Shown: positions 49,101 through 59,783 of the stretch, one piece after another
Numbering within the stretch: position 1 is the first letter of the stretch
Layout of the letters: every line of letters starts with the position of its first letter
DNA from: Gonium pectorale
Lineage: Eukaryota; Chlorophyta; Chlorophyceae; Chlamydomonadales; Volvocaceae
NCBI GenBank assembly: GCA_001584585.1
Contig: LSYV01000011.1
Span: forward strand, 259,736 to 323,735
Length of the DNA stretch: 64,000 bases
Direction: 5' to 3'
The notes under the pieces: generated by a model
The model's input: the letters and a program-made list of their open reading frames with translations, nothing else
Told to the model about the DNA's origin: nothing
Database searches by the model: none
Position numbers and translations under genes: made by a program

Positions 49101-52100
49101 GAGCGAGCCACGCTTTCAGATGGGCTGAACGTCCGCCGGTTGACGATGTGCGTCTATCCGCGTGGCCATACATGCGACATGCCCCGCGCCACCCCAGCCC
49201 CAGTCGCCAAGCCCGTCGCCCCTCTCCTCGTCCCCTCATCCCTCCGACTGCGCCCCTACCGTACCCCTTTCCCATCCCTGCGCCTCCTCGCGCTTACCCT
49301 TGATGTCCCGCAGCGTGTTGTGCCCCGCAACCCCGCTCGACAGAAGCGCCGCCATGCGAGAGCCCACCACGCTGGTCACCAGCGGCGGCAGCGGCGGCGC
49401 CTCGGCGCCCGGCTCAGCCAGCACGGCGCAGGCGGTGCGGATGTCCTCCGCCACGGTGGGCGGCGGCGGCAGCAGCAGCACGCGCCGCATCCACGACCGC
49501 ACCGGCGACGGGGAGCTGGGCGGCAGCACGGCGGACAGCAGCGACGGCACGCCGCGCGCATCGCCCATGCCCAGTTGCGTGATGGTGGAGAGGGAGGGCG
49601 GCTTGGGGTTGTCGCCCTCGTGCGGCGGCGTCACCACCTGTTGGGACAGGGGAGGGAAAGGGAGGCATGGACGCAACTCCAGATGGACCTTCTGGGGAGG
49701 TTGTTGACGAAGGCTGCCGGTCTGCTGTGGAGCAGGTGGGGGCTTCCTCGGGACAATGGGCGGCCTGCAGTCCGCAACGACAAGCGAGGCCGTAGCTCCC
49801 TCAGACAGGCTCCTGGTGTCCTTGCGGGCTGCGCCCTGCCTCAGGCTGTGCCCCAACCTCTTCCCGGTCTCCTATTTCGTCCCCCGCACGCCCTCACCTC
49901 CATGACCTCAGCCACGCGCAGCTCCAGCCCCAGCTGCCGAGCCACCACCCGCTTGAAGCCCAGCACGTCGGGCCCCGCGGCGCCGCCGCCCCGAGCGGCG
50001 CCAGGCCGCGCAGAGCCGGTCCCCACATCGCCGAACTCCTCAATTTCGCAGTCTAGCAGCGCCGACAGCGTGCGGGCCGTCCGGAACGTCTGGGAGTTGC
50101 AGCGGCAGAGAGTGCGTTGTATCGGAGGTCAGCGCGTGACAGCAGCTGTGCGTTGCGAAAAACCTTTGCCTCGCCACAGGTACCTCGGCTGTGCCGCTGC
50201 CGACATCCGCTGCCACCTCCTCCCTTCCCTTTCCTCCGTAGCTGCTCGTGCTATCCACCGACCCACACCTACCACCGTGTCCGCACCTGCCCCTGCTGCG
50301 TGGATCGCTCCCGCACGCTCCTGTGCAGCCACAGCGGCGGCGCCACGCCTGTGGCGTTCAGCTCCGCCAGCAGCGCCTCCTCGCCCAGCTGGCTGGACAG
50401 CTGCACCGCGCCGCGCGCCGGGCAGTAGCGGAGCAGGCGATACCCGCCGCTACCGGGGATGCTGATGCCTGGTCGGAAGCGCGCGCAGGGGGCCGGCGGC
50501 GGACACTGGCAGTCGGGCGCCAATCGATCTTTGTCGACGGGCATGGCATGCACAGCTGGTACACCGGGCAGCTTCATGTCACGGCCCAAACGGGTAGACC
50601 ATCGTATCGGGCTACGGCCTCTCTCCTTCACCGGAGACAGACGTGTTGGAGTTTCCCATGAACCCGGCAGCGGCAAACTGTTTTTCCGGCACCTTGCCCG
50701 CGATGGCCGTCTCGGGCGCAAACCAACTACAACCATCTGTCCGTGCCGCCCGCCCGCCAAGCGGCCCCACAACCAACCCGTAATCGGCCTCGGCAGCGGC
50801 GTGTCGTCCCCCTCGTACTCGTCCTCCACGTTGGCCACCAGGTAGTACGGCTGCGCGGCCGTCACCAGCGCCACCAGCTGTCGCTCCTTCATCTGGGAGC
50901 CCGCCTTGGGGCCTCGCCTGAAACCCACCTCCTCCACCATGGCCTGGGCGGAAAAGGGGCCGATGCGCGCAGGGGCGGCCGAGTGCAGGCAGGTTTCAAC
51001 TGGAAGCGCACGAGCGCGGCATGCCCGACATTGCAGCCACGCGACTGGAGCAGTTGCTGAGGCAGGCAGTAAGGGAGCGCCACGGGAGCCCGCTGCATGG
51101 CCGGCAGTCAGACTCATCGCGCGCATGCACACATTCAGGTTCCCAGCAAACTCAAACCCCGGCTATCCTTTTGCAGTGCTGCTGCGGTTAACCATTCGTC
51201 ACATTTTCTCTACCTTGCTCCTCCCTCCCTTTTCCCTCCTGTTACGGACTCACCACCGTGAACCCCGCCTCAATCAGCCGGTTGAGCTGCCTGCGCAGGC
51301 TGTTCGCGCCCTGGGGGAACCCTGCCCTTGCGACGCCGCTCTGCGGGGACATGGGGTTGGTGCCGCAGTGCTGACACAAGACCAGCGCATCGAAGCCGAC
51401 AGTCTCGTAAAAGTCGCCGACCTGTGAAGGGGCGGACGGGCGGGGCGGAATGCAGGGCGGGCGGTTTCGGCTGGGCAGGTCTGACAGCACGGAATGGAAT
51501 GATGCTCACAGATGAGAACAGAATTGTGGACGCCCAAAGAGAAACTTTGGGCGAGCGTTGGAAGGAGAGGGCGATAGCCCCCCAGCCCAAGCGAGTCAGT
51601 GCCTTCGGGCTTGACCCTGCCATGTGACACCATGAGCTGCGGTGCTGAAGGTGAGCGGGGAGTGTCCCCCCGGGCCTGAAATGCAAACGACGTGGACAAT
51701 GCGCCGCGACCAGCTGTACGCTTTGTTATACAGGAGAGGGGGTCCTTGGCCTTGGTTCCGCGTGCAAGGAACCGCCCCACCCTGCTTTCGCGCTTCTCAC
51801 CCTCACGAGCACAATCGCCGTGGGGTGACGCTTCTTGGCTGCCAGGAACTCGTTGTAGCATGACACGCTGCCGGCCGCGCGCGCCTTGGTTAGGCCCAGC
51901 GGATGATCCCAGTCCAGTAGGCCCAGCAACCCGCTCAGTCCGGGCCTGGAGGCACGGAGGATGACCGGGGGGGCAGCAGACACAGGATGAAGGGGCCCTG
52001 GCCGGGTGCAACGATGGAAAGCTGCAACATGTGGAAGCAGCTGCGCGAAGCCAAACCTCCCCTGCCTAAAACGCATCAAAGCATCAACCTGGCATGGCAT

Positions 52101-52546
52101 GCCATCCCGCTCCTTGCCCCACCCCACCCGACCCGACCCCACTTGTCCACGGCTGTCATAGCCTTCCGCCAGTAGGCAGCCGCCTCCGGAGTGATGACCG
52201 CCTCCGACGCGGTGGGGGATCTGGGCGACGTGGCGCCCCAACCGCGGTACACGCCCGCTGCTGCAACGTCGCGCTTGCGCCATGACGGCACAGCGGCGGC
52301 GCCGGTGGCGTCTTCGCACATTCGGAGCGAGCGCCCCGTACGTATTAGGCGTTGGCCGCAAATGACGCTGCAGCTTGAGGCCGAGAACGCGTGCGGCGCA
52401 CAGGTGCTTCTACCGCGCAGCACAAAGCTGAATTCCAGCCCGAACGTTACTGGGCGGAGTGCCGTCCCCCCATGGCCGAGGCCCATCCTTGGCACAGGAG
52501 CTCCCGTAGCAGTGCTGCCTGTGGCGAATGCAACACGCGGGGGCAT
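43116..52546 (-). CDS. MSH1: MSH1: MutS homologue fused to GIY-YIG nuclease domain
   Basis: A minus-strand gene of about 20 exons. ATG 52546 begins a basic, acid-poor leader (MPPRVAFATGSTATG...) suited to organelle import, then AAYWRKAM. MutS domain I follows with VGDFYETVGFDALVL (about 51420) and the EAGFTVV end. PYYLVANVEDEYEGDDTP (50.8 kb), GSGGYRLLRY (50.45 kb) and STITQLGMGDARGVPSLL (49.6 kb) match the plant MSH1 middle region. The ATPase has LLTGPNMAG (46.55 kb) spliced to KSTVLRSIAAAALL (46.3 kb), DSPLEGKSAFAVEM (46.05 kb), Walker B LVLLDELGKGTEVVAG and GVFATHLHDL (45.7 kb). An Ala/Glu/Gly-rich linker (about 44.8-45.2 kb) precedes the GIY-YIG domain: GEAVVYVI (44139-44214) and RFYVGQTEDICRRLAEHR (43816-43935). 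The last exon, 43116-43533, has NVEADLIADMQRAGFP and a polyproline tail. Plant MSH1 suppresses recombination and mutation in plastid and mitochondrial DNA; the same role is inferred here. Confidence 0.92.
44541..44580. repeat. Tandem pyrimidine-tract duplication at an MSH1 acceptor
   Basis: On the minus strand two near-identical units of about 18 bases (cgactcgccctccccctt type) lie side by side just before the acceptor of the exon that starts at 44538 (ACGCTGGCGCAC). The duplication doubles the polypyrimidine tract of this intron. Confidence 0.5.
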
Positions 52547-54670
52547 AAAGGCCTAGCGGCAATAGCAGAGTGCAGCCATGCGCGTATCGCGGCAACGCTT
52601 ACTCGGCTGATGCAGCGGCCAAGCGCGCAAGCCGCGCAAGCCGGCGCTGGCTGCCAGCGACGGCTCCGGCCGGAGGGGTAACGAGGGCAACAGGCTTGGA
52701 CGCGGCTGTGCTGATGTCCAGCGCGCCGCAGCCCGAGGGGTCGTCATGATGGCCTCGCTCCGGGACGCGCCAAGCAGGCTCCTCCTGGGAAGCCCATTTA
52801 TCTTACTACCTGCTGCCACTCTGGAGGTCCCCTGTCGACTGGCGCTTGACATCAGCAGGCCGATGGCAGCGCCGAGAGGCAGCATGCAACGAGACGGCCC
52901 ACTAGCTTGAGATCAGAGCGCCGACATTAGAACTTTACATGTCTGAGCAACTGTGTCAGGAGCGGTGCGCTCCGGCAAACCAAACGCGGAACCGCTGGGC
53001 TTCCGAGACAGTCAACAATGGAGTAATACCTTAATCCACTTCAGCAATGCAAGATAGAGTTGCTTAAGCCCCGCGCTTATCCTATCCACGCTGGGGTGAA
53101 AGGCCCGCGCATTTGGGTGACAGCCGTGCGGCCCTGCCACGAGTATGCAATTTGCTCCATGCGCTCTGTAATTTTTATATTAGAATTTCAGCCATACGAC
53201 ATCGCAGCACAACCAAGGAGCAAGGACTGCCTACAAATTTATCGCCCGCAAGCCGTTGTCAGCTGGACGCTTCCCAATAGCACAAGTGGCACTTGGAATA
53301 TTTTATAATCTTAAAACTACATGTAAGCTGCGCAGGCCAGTCGGAGACCCATGGACCCAGGCCCGACGGCAATCTCGACTTTTGGGAAATACCCGCTGTC
53401 TGCGGCATGCGAGATATGTGTGGTTTGAAAATGTACTCACTGCATTCAAACTGGTAGGCTTAGGTTTGGGCAGGCGTTCAGGCATGGATGTCCTGTCACG
53501 CCCCTTCGTGATCTTGCTGATCTTGCATCGCCCCTTTCCCACTTTAAACTGCATGGGCTCTCGCAGACTCGCGTCCGCATGATTCCGGTAGCATGTGTGC
53601 TCATTCCTGACTTTTCCGTTCCGGACTTTGGCATTTCCGCCAGGAGGTCTAGTCGTCGGCCTTCCAGTGCTTTAAAGCAGCCGCATTGCAAAGAGCAGGC
53701 ATGTTATTGAACAATGCATACAAAAATGCAGAGAAGCGCAGGCCGTCTCCAAGGACAACGGTGTAAGGAACAGGCGAGGCGTCGGTTGATTGGGCACTGT
53801 TTGCAGTGTGTGCGGAAGGGCATGTGCAGCCCTTGGTACAGGGAGACGGACAGGCGGGAATAACATGGGATTGATAGGCTGTATCTTTGCCCGGACTGGG
53901 ACTGGTTCCCAACCGTCGCAACCGTCGCGAACTGGGCTAGGCCTCTCCCAGAACCCTGCGGCCCACGCACGCGCTTTGCAGTATTTCTGTTGTCCACGCC
54001 CCAAACTCAATGTGCGTGGCGGCCGCCGCGCTTGGACGTCAGAGATCGTAGGTTGGCATAACGCTAACTGCCATCCTCCCCTCGTCGCCCTCCCTTGCGC
54101 ATACCTTCCGAACACTGAAGTGGTGCAGGAAGCGCCTTGCGGTAAGACACGGCGCTCTACATCAATAGAGATCGCGGCGGTTGCTCGATGTTATCGAGAC
54201 TCGAGGCGCGGCGCTCGGGGCACAGGGTACTGCGCCTGCAGCCCATAAATCAATAAGATGTGCCCTTTGTGCTGCGCCCCATCATCGGAGATAGCACAGT
54301 CCAGGCAGGTGGCCAAGTGCCTCGAACGCACGCGCGCCACCGCGCAACCAAGCAATGCGTGCAGTCTGCTCCAGCCCAGCCACCATGACGGCGTTCTCTC
54401 GTCCCCGGGTGGAGTTTACACATCGGTCAATGCGCGATGGCCGAGATGGGCTTCCAGGTGTGGAGGATGGATTCTCGGCCAGTCGACTTCGGCTACCATA
54501 ATGCAGAGGCAACTGTAGGGTGCGAAGTACCAGGGCATGTGTGCTCGTTGCGCACCGTCGCTTCAATTTGCTTACGTGCGGAATGAAGGCCGTGCAATTC
54601 GTCCGATGGGCCCCAAGCAAGGACTCGACTAGCGTGTCCCGTCGTTCTGCACCCGTGCGCGTGCATGTGA
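52547..54670. other. Intergenic region, MSH1 5' side and upstream of the small-gene cluster
   Basis: About 2.1 kb between divergent genes: MSH1 (-) and the first small one-module gene (+). It should contain both promoters and perhaps a 5' exon of the small gene (an acceptor-like gcctgcag lies near 54707). The stretch 52900-53700 is AT-richer than its surroundings. No motif-bearing open frame was recognised. Confidence 0.4.
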
Positions 54671-55997
54671 GTGTGGCATGCAGTGAAAGCCGTGCCCATG
54701 CCTGCAGGAGCGCGTGCGGCTTGCAGCGCCGCCGCTGTCAGTCTTGCCACATGCGACAGCCTTTCGGACGAGCAGGCGGCGAAGGCTCGTAGGCTCGGAC
54801 AGTACAACCAAGAGAGCAGCCGGCTCAACATCAGCAAGACCAGCAGGGAGATATGGTACGGCAAGAGCCGAGCCGGCTCGCTCGACGGCATCAAGCTGAA
54901 GCTGCAAATCCAGCGGGACGGCCAGACTCTAGGTCGGCTGTCAGCCGAGGGCGTCTGGGAGGTGCGTGTGTGGTACATGCTACTGGATGGATGCAGCGTG
55001 TCGTGGACCCTGGATACGGCATTACGAGTAGTCACACGTGTGTGCACGCAAGTCTTTATTGTCACGGCCCTGAAGCCCGGCAGCCCCATACACAACCTTG
55101 CTTTGTGTATTCCACTCACACTAAATGTGCATGCTTACGGCAAGTAGCGCGCAGACAAATGAACATGTAACGGTGTGCTGCATGATGGCCCTGAACGGTT
55201 TGCCCCTAAAGCCAAGACTTTGCCCTCCACCCTCGCTCTCCCTTCTCGCCTGCCCTCCGCTACTTGCACTGGCCCGCACCCACGGGGCTCACCGTGTACG
55301 ACAGAGCGTCATCGACGTCACGCTCGTGGACCGCGTCAGCAGAAGCGGCACCCGGCACGTGGAGCTCGCCGGTGTGCCGCTGGAGCTCCGACGGCAGATC
55401 AAGGGCTGCTTCATCCTCGGCTACACGGGGCACCCGGCGAAAGTGGTGACGCTCGTCGCCTCCACTGTCCCCAAGGCAAAACTGCGCCCAGAGGACCTGC
55501 AGCCGGAGGCACCTGCCCCGCCGGACTCCGGCGTCGCCGCCGTTGCCGCCGCCGAGGCCGCCAGCCTCATGACGGCACTGACCCTGCCAACGGACATGAC
55601 CTCGGCGGATGAGTCGCTGCTGCGCCACCTCTCCAACGACCTGACGGCCGCGGCGGCCGCCGCCGCCGCGGCCATGTCCGTAGCTGCGGCTTCCTTTGAC
55701 GCCACCGCCACCGCCGGGGAGTCCGCAGACGCCCCAAGCGCCGTGTCCAGCAGCGGTGGAGCTAGCGCCGACACCCATGCCTTCGGCAACCAGACTTGCG
55801 ACGCCACAATGCTCCGCCTGGTGGCGCTGGAGGTGCTTAGCGCGCTCACGCTCCTGGCGGTAAGCGAGCTGGTGGCGGCTCCCCGGGAGTCCGACGCCGC
55901 CGGCAACGTCGACTCGCAATGCCAGCTGGCGGTGTTGGCGAGGTGCTTCCGGCACCTTTTGACGAGCCTCCAAGCACTCGTGTCAATCAAGCAGTGA
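54671..55997 (+). CDS. Small one-module (B3-like?) protein, cluster copy A
   Basis: Two exons, up to 54961 and 55305-55997, join in phase 0 and give up to 327 residues; the start (ATG 54671 or 54698, or an upstream exon) is open. Exon 1 ends with a motif shared with copies B and C: SLDGIKLKLQIQRDGQTLG. Exon 2 opens VTLVDRVSRSGTRHVEL and continues AGVPLELRRQIKGCFILGY and VVTLVASTVP, the second half of the module. An Ala-rich low-complexity linker follows (an uninterrupted Ala run near 55640), then a hydrophobic C-terminal segment ending LARCFRHLLTSLQALVSIKQ, also conserved in B and C. The pattern (strand, R-x-V-L-x-x-L-x-x-x-L, LGF, I-T-x-V) resembles the modules of the SET-like genes, especially the N-terminal unit of copy 1, but there is no SET region. 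No family name can be given; DNA binding is only an inference. Confidence 0.62.
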
Positions 55998-57280
55998 TCG
56001 GGTTTCGAGTAATTATGCAGGAGTTGCAGGGCGACCGTGCAGGAAGACCGGAGCGGCTGCTAGGTCCGCTAGGCCCGCGCGGCGGCGCCCGCGGACTGAC
56101 AGCAGCATTACCCGGTGACCGATGGGGTGGTGCGGCGGCTGAGGAGGGCGGCGGCTATGATGCATTGCATTGTTGTGTTCTCCGTGCAAGTGATGCGATG
56201 ACACACGCGGGGAAGGAGGGTCTCCCACCCGTTTGTTTGATTCGGCAATGGCTGGATACATGTGCTTGGAGGCTATACTGGGATGCGGGTGGCCCGAGGC
56301 AGGTGCGGCCCTCTCAGCGAGTGCAAGCACATTTCAGTCCTGCGTGCCCAAAGTACGAAAGGCGCTTTATAATCTTTTGAGACCTGCCGTAAGGTGCACA
56401 CACTCGAACGTGTTGCGCAGAGAGGAAGTGGTGGCAGCATGTATGGTTCTTGCAATGCTCTTGGCGCTGAGGCGCTTGTCAGGGTGGGGTGCAGGCATGC
56501 GCAATGAGGCCAGAGGGTAAGCGCGTGTGGACCCGCGTTTGGAATGCATGGACGTGTCGATGTCGCGTTCCCACATACTGTCCTCGTCCAGCACTAACCG
56601 AGGCGGGGTTAGGGCAGGGCTTAGGTGGCCGTCTTCACGGAGGACTGGTCTCCTGCCCCACCGTTATAGCCCAGTATGAGGACCACAATACCCGATTGTC
56701 TAACACGCATCCCTGCCGCCCGGTTATTATGAAAACAATGAGCATTGAAGGCAATCCGTTGTGTTTTACAAGTGCATGGCTTTCGCCAGCCAGGCACGGT
56801 TCGCTCCGCACTACTGACCCGCGATGCCTTCCAGGCATCGACTCACGCCAGCTGCAGCAGGACTGTCATGCAGATTATGGGCCCGCCTAACATGCAACAC
56901 ATGTGCGGATGCATGGTGCCTCCGCAAGCAGCGCGGTTACATGCATGTGCCGACACAGGAGTGACCCTCGGGCCATGCGTTGGCCAACGGGGGTGTAGAG
57001 TTCACCGTTAACGGCGTGACTGCAGGCCTCTTATGCACATCAGCAGTAACATAGCTGACGTCGATCGACTCCCGGTTAACAAAGCCTCTGCGCAAGGATG
57101 ACGTGCACGAACCTCAGGCTGGCAACTGCCGCTAACCTTTCAACGCCGGAGGCCTCGGACTATACGAGGCCTCGCAGGCGCCCTTGTATTTTCGCACGGT
57201 AAGGGCACGTATCGTCTCGGGCGGCAAAGCAGCACAGCTTTGATAGTCAAACAGCATTCTGAACCGAATTCAGCGCAAGG
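55998..57280. other. Intergenic region between small genes A and B
   Basis: About 1.3 kb with no recognised gene. It should hold the 3' end of copy A and the promoter of copy B. No tandem repeat or RNA gene was seen. Confidence 0.4.
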
Positions 57281-58441
57281 ATGCGATGCGCTATACGGGC
57301 GCCTCCGCGCCTTTCAACATCAACTTTACAACCCATCCGCCCCTCGACACCACATTTGCAATCCATCCGGTTCCGCAACGCCAGCGGGCATGCTCGCCGC
57401 CTCGTCCTCACGACGGCTGAGGGGCCGTCGCTCTTTCGGGTCCCAATGAGGGCGCCTTACGATGGCAGAGGGGGCGTTACCGTCAACATGACCTGCTGCG
57501 AGGCCTTCGGGTGGAAAGGTCGCGACTTGAAGGGCCAGACGCTGCAGGCCCGCTTCGAGCTCGACAGCGGGACGATGCTCACCTGGAAGGAGGGGCCGGA
57601 CGGCACGGAGCAGGTAAATGCTGCGACGCACCAGCCACGCACGAACAACTGCCGTGCTCTAGGCGCGGCGGGCTGTGTACAGGGAAAGTTTATACGGTGC
57701 ATGCATTCGCAAGGACGCTTACTGGGGGCGCACCCACGTGCTTATGCTCGTTGCTGCACTCAGCAGCTCTTTAGTGTTTCACCCTCCCCACGACGACGCC
57801 GGCCTTCTGCGTTCCGTCCTCTTCTGCCCGCCAACTCCCCCTCACGCTCCCCTTCCCTCCCCAATTGGTCACACACACAGAGCACCCTGCTGTCCACCAT
57901 TAGTGACTACACCGAGCCCAACGGCAGCCGCCACGTGCTGCTGACTGGCCTTCCGAGGGACCTGCGCGCGGAGCTCAGCGGCCGGTATAAGCTCGGCTTC
58001 AAGGGCGACCCCAAGCCTGACCTGTCAGGCATCATCACCGTGGTCTACTCAGCCTCCAAGGTCATCAACGCCAACGGCTGCGGGGAGCACCAGGCATCTG
58101 CCCCCGCCGCCACGGTCAGCGATGCTGGAGGGCTGGGCTCTGGGGTGGAGCTGCTGACGGGGGCGGCAGCAACCTCGGAGTGGGCCTCGGCCGGCCGCAA
58201 GCGACGGGGTGGCCGGCGGCAGCGCATCGGCACCCAGTCCATCGGTGTCGAGGCGGATGGCCCCAAACCGCAAAGCTGGAGCTCCCAGGCCGTCCTGGTG
58301 GAGGAGCTGACGGAGGCCGCTACAGAAGTGCTGGCGGTGTTGACGCGGGTCGACCCCTGCGACGACGACCTGGCGGTGCTGGTGCGCTGCCTGCGCGACC
58401 TGAACTCTGCACGGCGGGTCCTCCAATCGCTGGAGAAGTAG
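57281..58441 (+). CDS. Small one-module (B3-like?) protein, cluster copy B
   Basis: Exons 57281-57613 and 57881-58441 join in phase 0 (donor gtaaat, acceptor cacacacacag) and give about 297 residues; ATG 57446 is an alternative start. The first half of the module has GRDLKGQTLQARFELDSG and LTWKEGPDGTEQ at the exon end, equivalent to KLDGRVLTWTDTKDD in copy C. The second half has NGSRHVLLTGLPRDLRAEL, YKLGFKGDPKPD and GIITVVYSASK. A short Gly/Ala linker and a basic patch (GRKRRGGRRQR) follow, which could serve as a nuclear signal. The C-terminal helical segment reads LAVLVRCLRDLNSARRVLQS. This copy is the closest intact relative of the remnant at 14627-15233. The function is unknown. Confidence 0.66.
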   Translation: MRCAIRAPPRLSTSTLQPIRPSTPHLQSIRFRNASGHARRLVLTTAEGPSLFRVPMRAPYDGRGGVTVNMTCCEAFGWKGRDLKGQTLQARFELDSGTMLTWKEGPDGTEQVNAATHQPRTNNCRALGAAGCVQGKFIRCMHSQGRLLGAHPRAYARCCTQQLFSVSPSPRRRRPSAFRPLLPANSPSRSPSLPNWSHTQSTLLSTISDYTEPNGSRHVLLTGLPRDLRAELSGRYKLGFKGDPKPDLSGIITVVYSASKVINANGCGEHQASAPAATVSDAGGLGSGVELLTGAAATSEWASAGRKRRGGRRQRIGTQSIGVEADGPKPQSWSSQAVLVEELTEAATEVLAVLTRVDPCDDDLAVLVRCLRDLNSARRVLQSLEK

Positions 58442-59783
58442 GAAGCAGACAGGGCCGGACTAGAGCAACAATCCGTGGGAAACATGGCCAATCAACCTTG
58501 TCTTTTATTTTCTGCTTACTTATGGCGCAGGTCGGCGCGTTCGTTACTTGCCTGCGTACCGTCAATATCCCGTACTCCGTTAGGTGTCCATTCAACTTCA
58601 GTGCAAAGCAGAGAATCCTTGACTATCGGTGCTGTTTTCTGAGGGATACAATGAGCTCATGATTGAGATATATGAATTCATGACATGAGTTTTTAAAGAC
58701 TTGACTTTCGTCTGACGATAGTGTCCGGCTGAAGATTGGATGTCATGTTCTGTGTCGCCGTTGGCGTACATGTTGTCCCCACGAGCTTACGGCTGCTGGT
58801 TGGCAAACTCCATACCCAACCAACTACTGGAGTCTATCGTTATCATGGGTGCAGTCAGGCCTTACCAGTCGTCAATTTGGAGATTGGAGGGCTGGAGAGG
58901 ATGGCGGGGTATGAGGGGATGCGAGTGGTGGAACACGAAGGGATGCAAGTGCATTTCAGCGCATTCAGGCCGTAAATGACTTCCGGATGGAAGTCACCTG
59001 CATTGTCATTATGCAAAGCATTGTCTGTGCGCCGACCCTGGGGTGGGCGAGTTCTATCTCGCATGTGTGGTGCCTGCCCAGCCATTATCCCACAGCTGAA
59101 ACCCTAACAGCATGCACGGTGCAAGGTGGGCTGGGTGAGAAGGCGTCCGCATTGGAGTAGTGGAGCGCTACGCCCACACGCGCGCCTGCGTGGATAGCGC
59201 ATGGATTTGGCTACATGCGCCCGGCAACACGTCGCTGTACGCCGTGCACCCACCATACTGCTGGCAGCCAAGATGAGAGCAGACAAAAGCACGTGGGAAC
59301 AGGCGCCCGGCATCGTGTGGGCATCGCACGTGTGCATGCCGCACAGTGCTCGAAACTCTATCCATCTCTCATTCGCGACGAGCTTGTCTGCCAGCACGGG
59401 TGCACTTTGCCGTGGCACACTTGAGATCTCTCGCTGCCTGAAAGCTGGGTGACTGCACATGCTGTCCTCACATTGAGGGGGCGGGGCAAAGTGTGCGCGG
59501 CGGTCGAGGCGGGTTCTTATTCCGACCCGCGGGTCGACAACTTGAACGCCTCGTAAGAAGTCGAGCAAAAACTTGGCCCACACAAGCAAGTGCAGCGCAC
59601 AAGCCTGATTGTTTCGACGGCTTGGAAACGCTGTCACTAGGCGTACGAGGATAAGATAATTCGAGACCCTCGATGCACCCGAGGTAACAATCAACTGTCA
59701 CGCGGACCGTGCGCGGATCCTTCATAGCTCAAAAACGGCCTTAGCCTGCGCAAACTGTGCCAAGGCCGCAACCGATAACACAG
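58442..59783. other. Intergenic region between small genes B and C
   Basis: About 1.3 kb. It holds the second copy of the 30-bp repeat (58917-58946) and one copy of the 14-bp GC palindrome (59523-59536). No coding motif was recognised. Confidence 0.45.
58917..58946 (+). repeat. Dispersed 30-bp exact repeat, copy 2
   Basis: Identical over 30 bases to 15684-15713 and on the same strand. It lies 476 bases after the stop of small gene B; the other copy lies about 450 bases after the end of the small-gene remnant. Confidence 0.8.
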
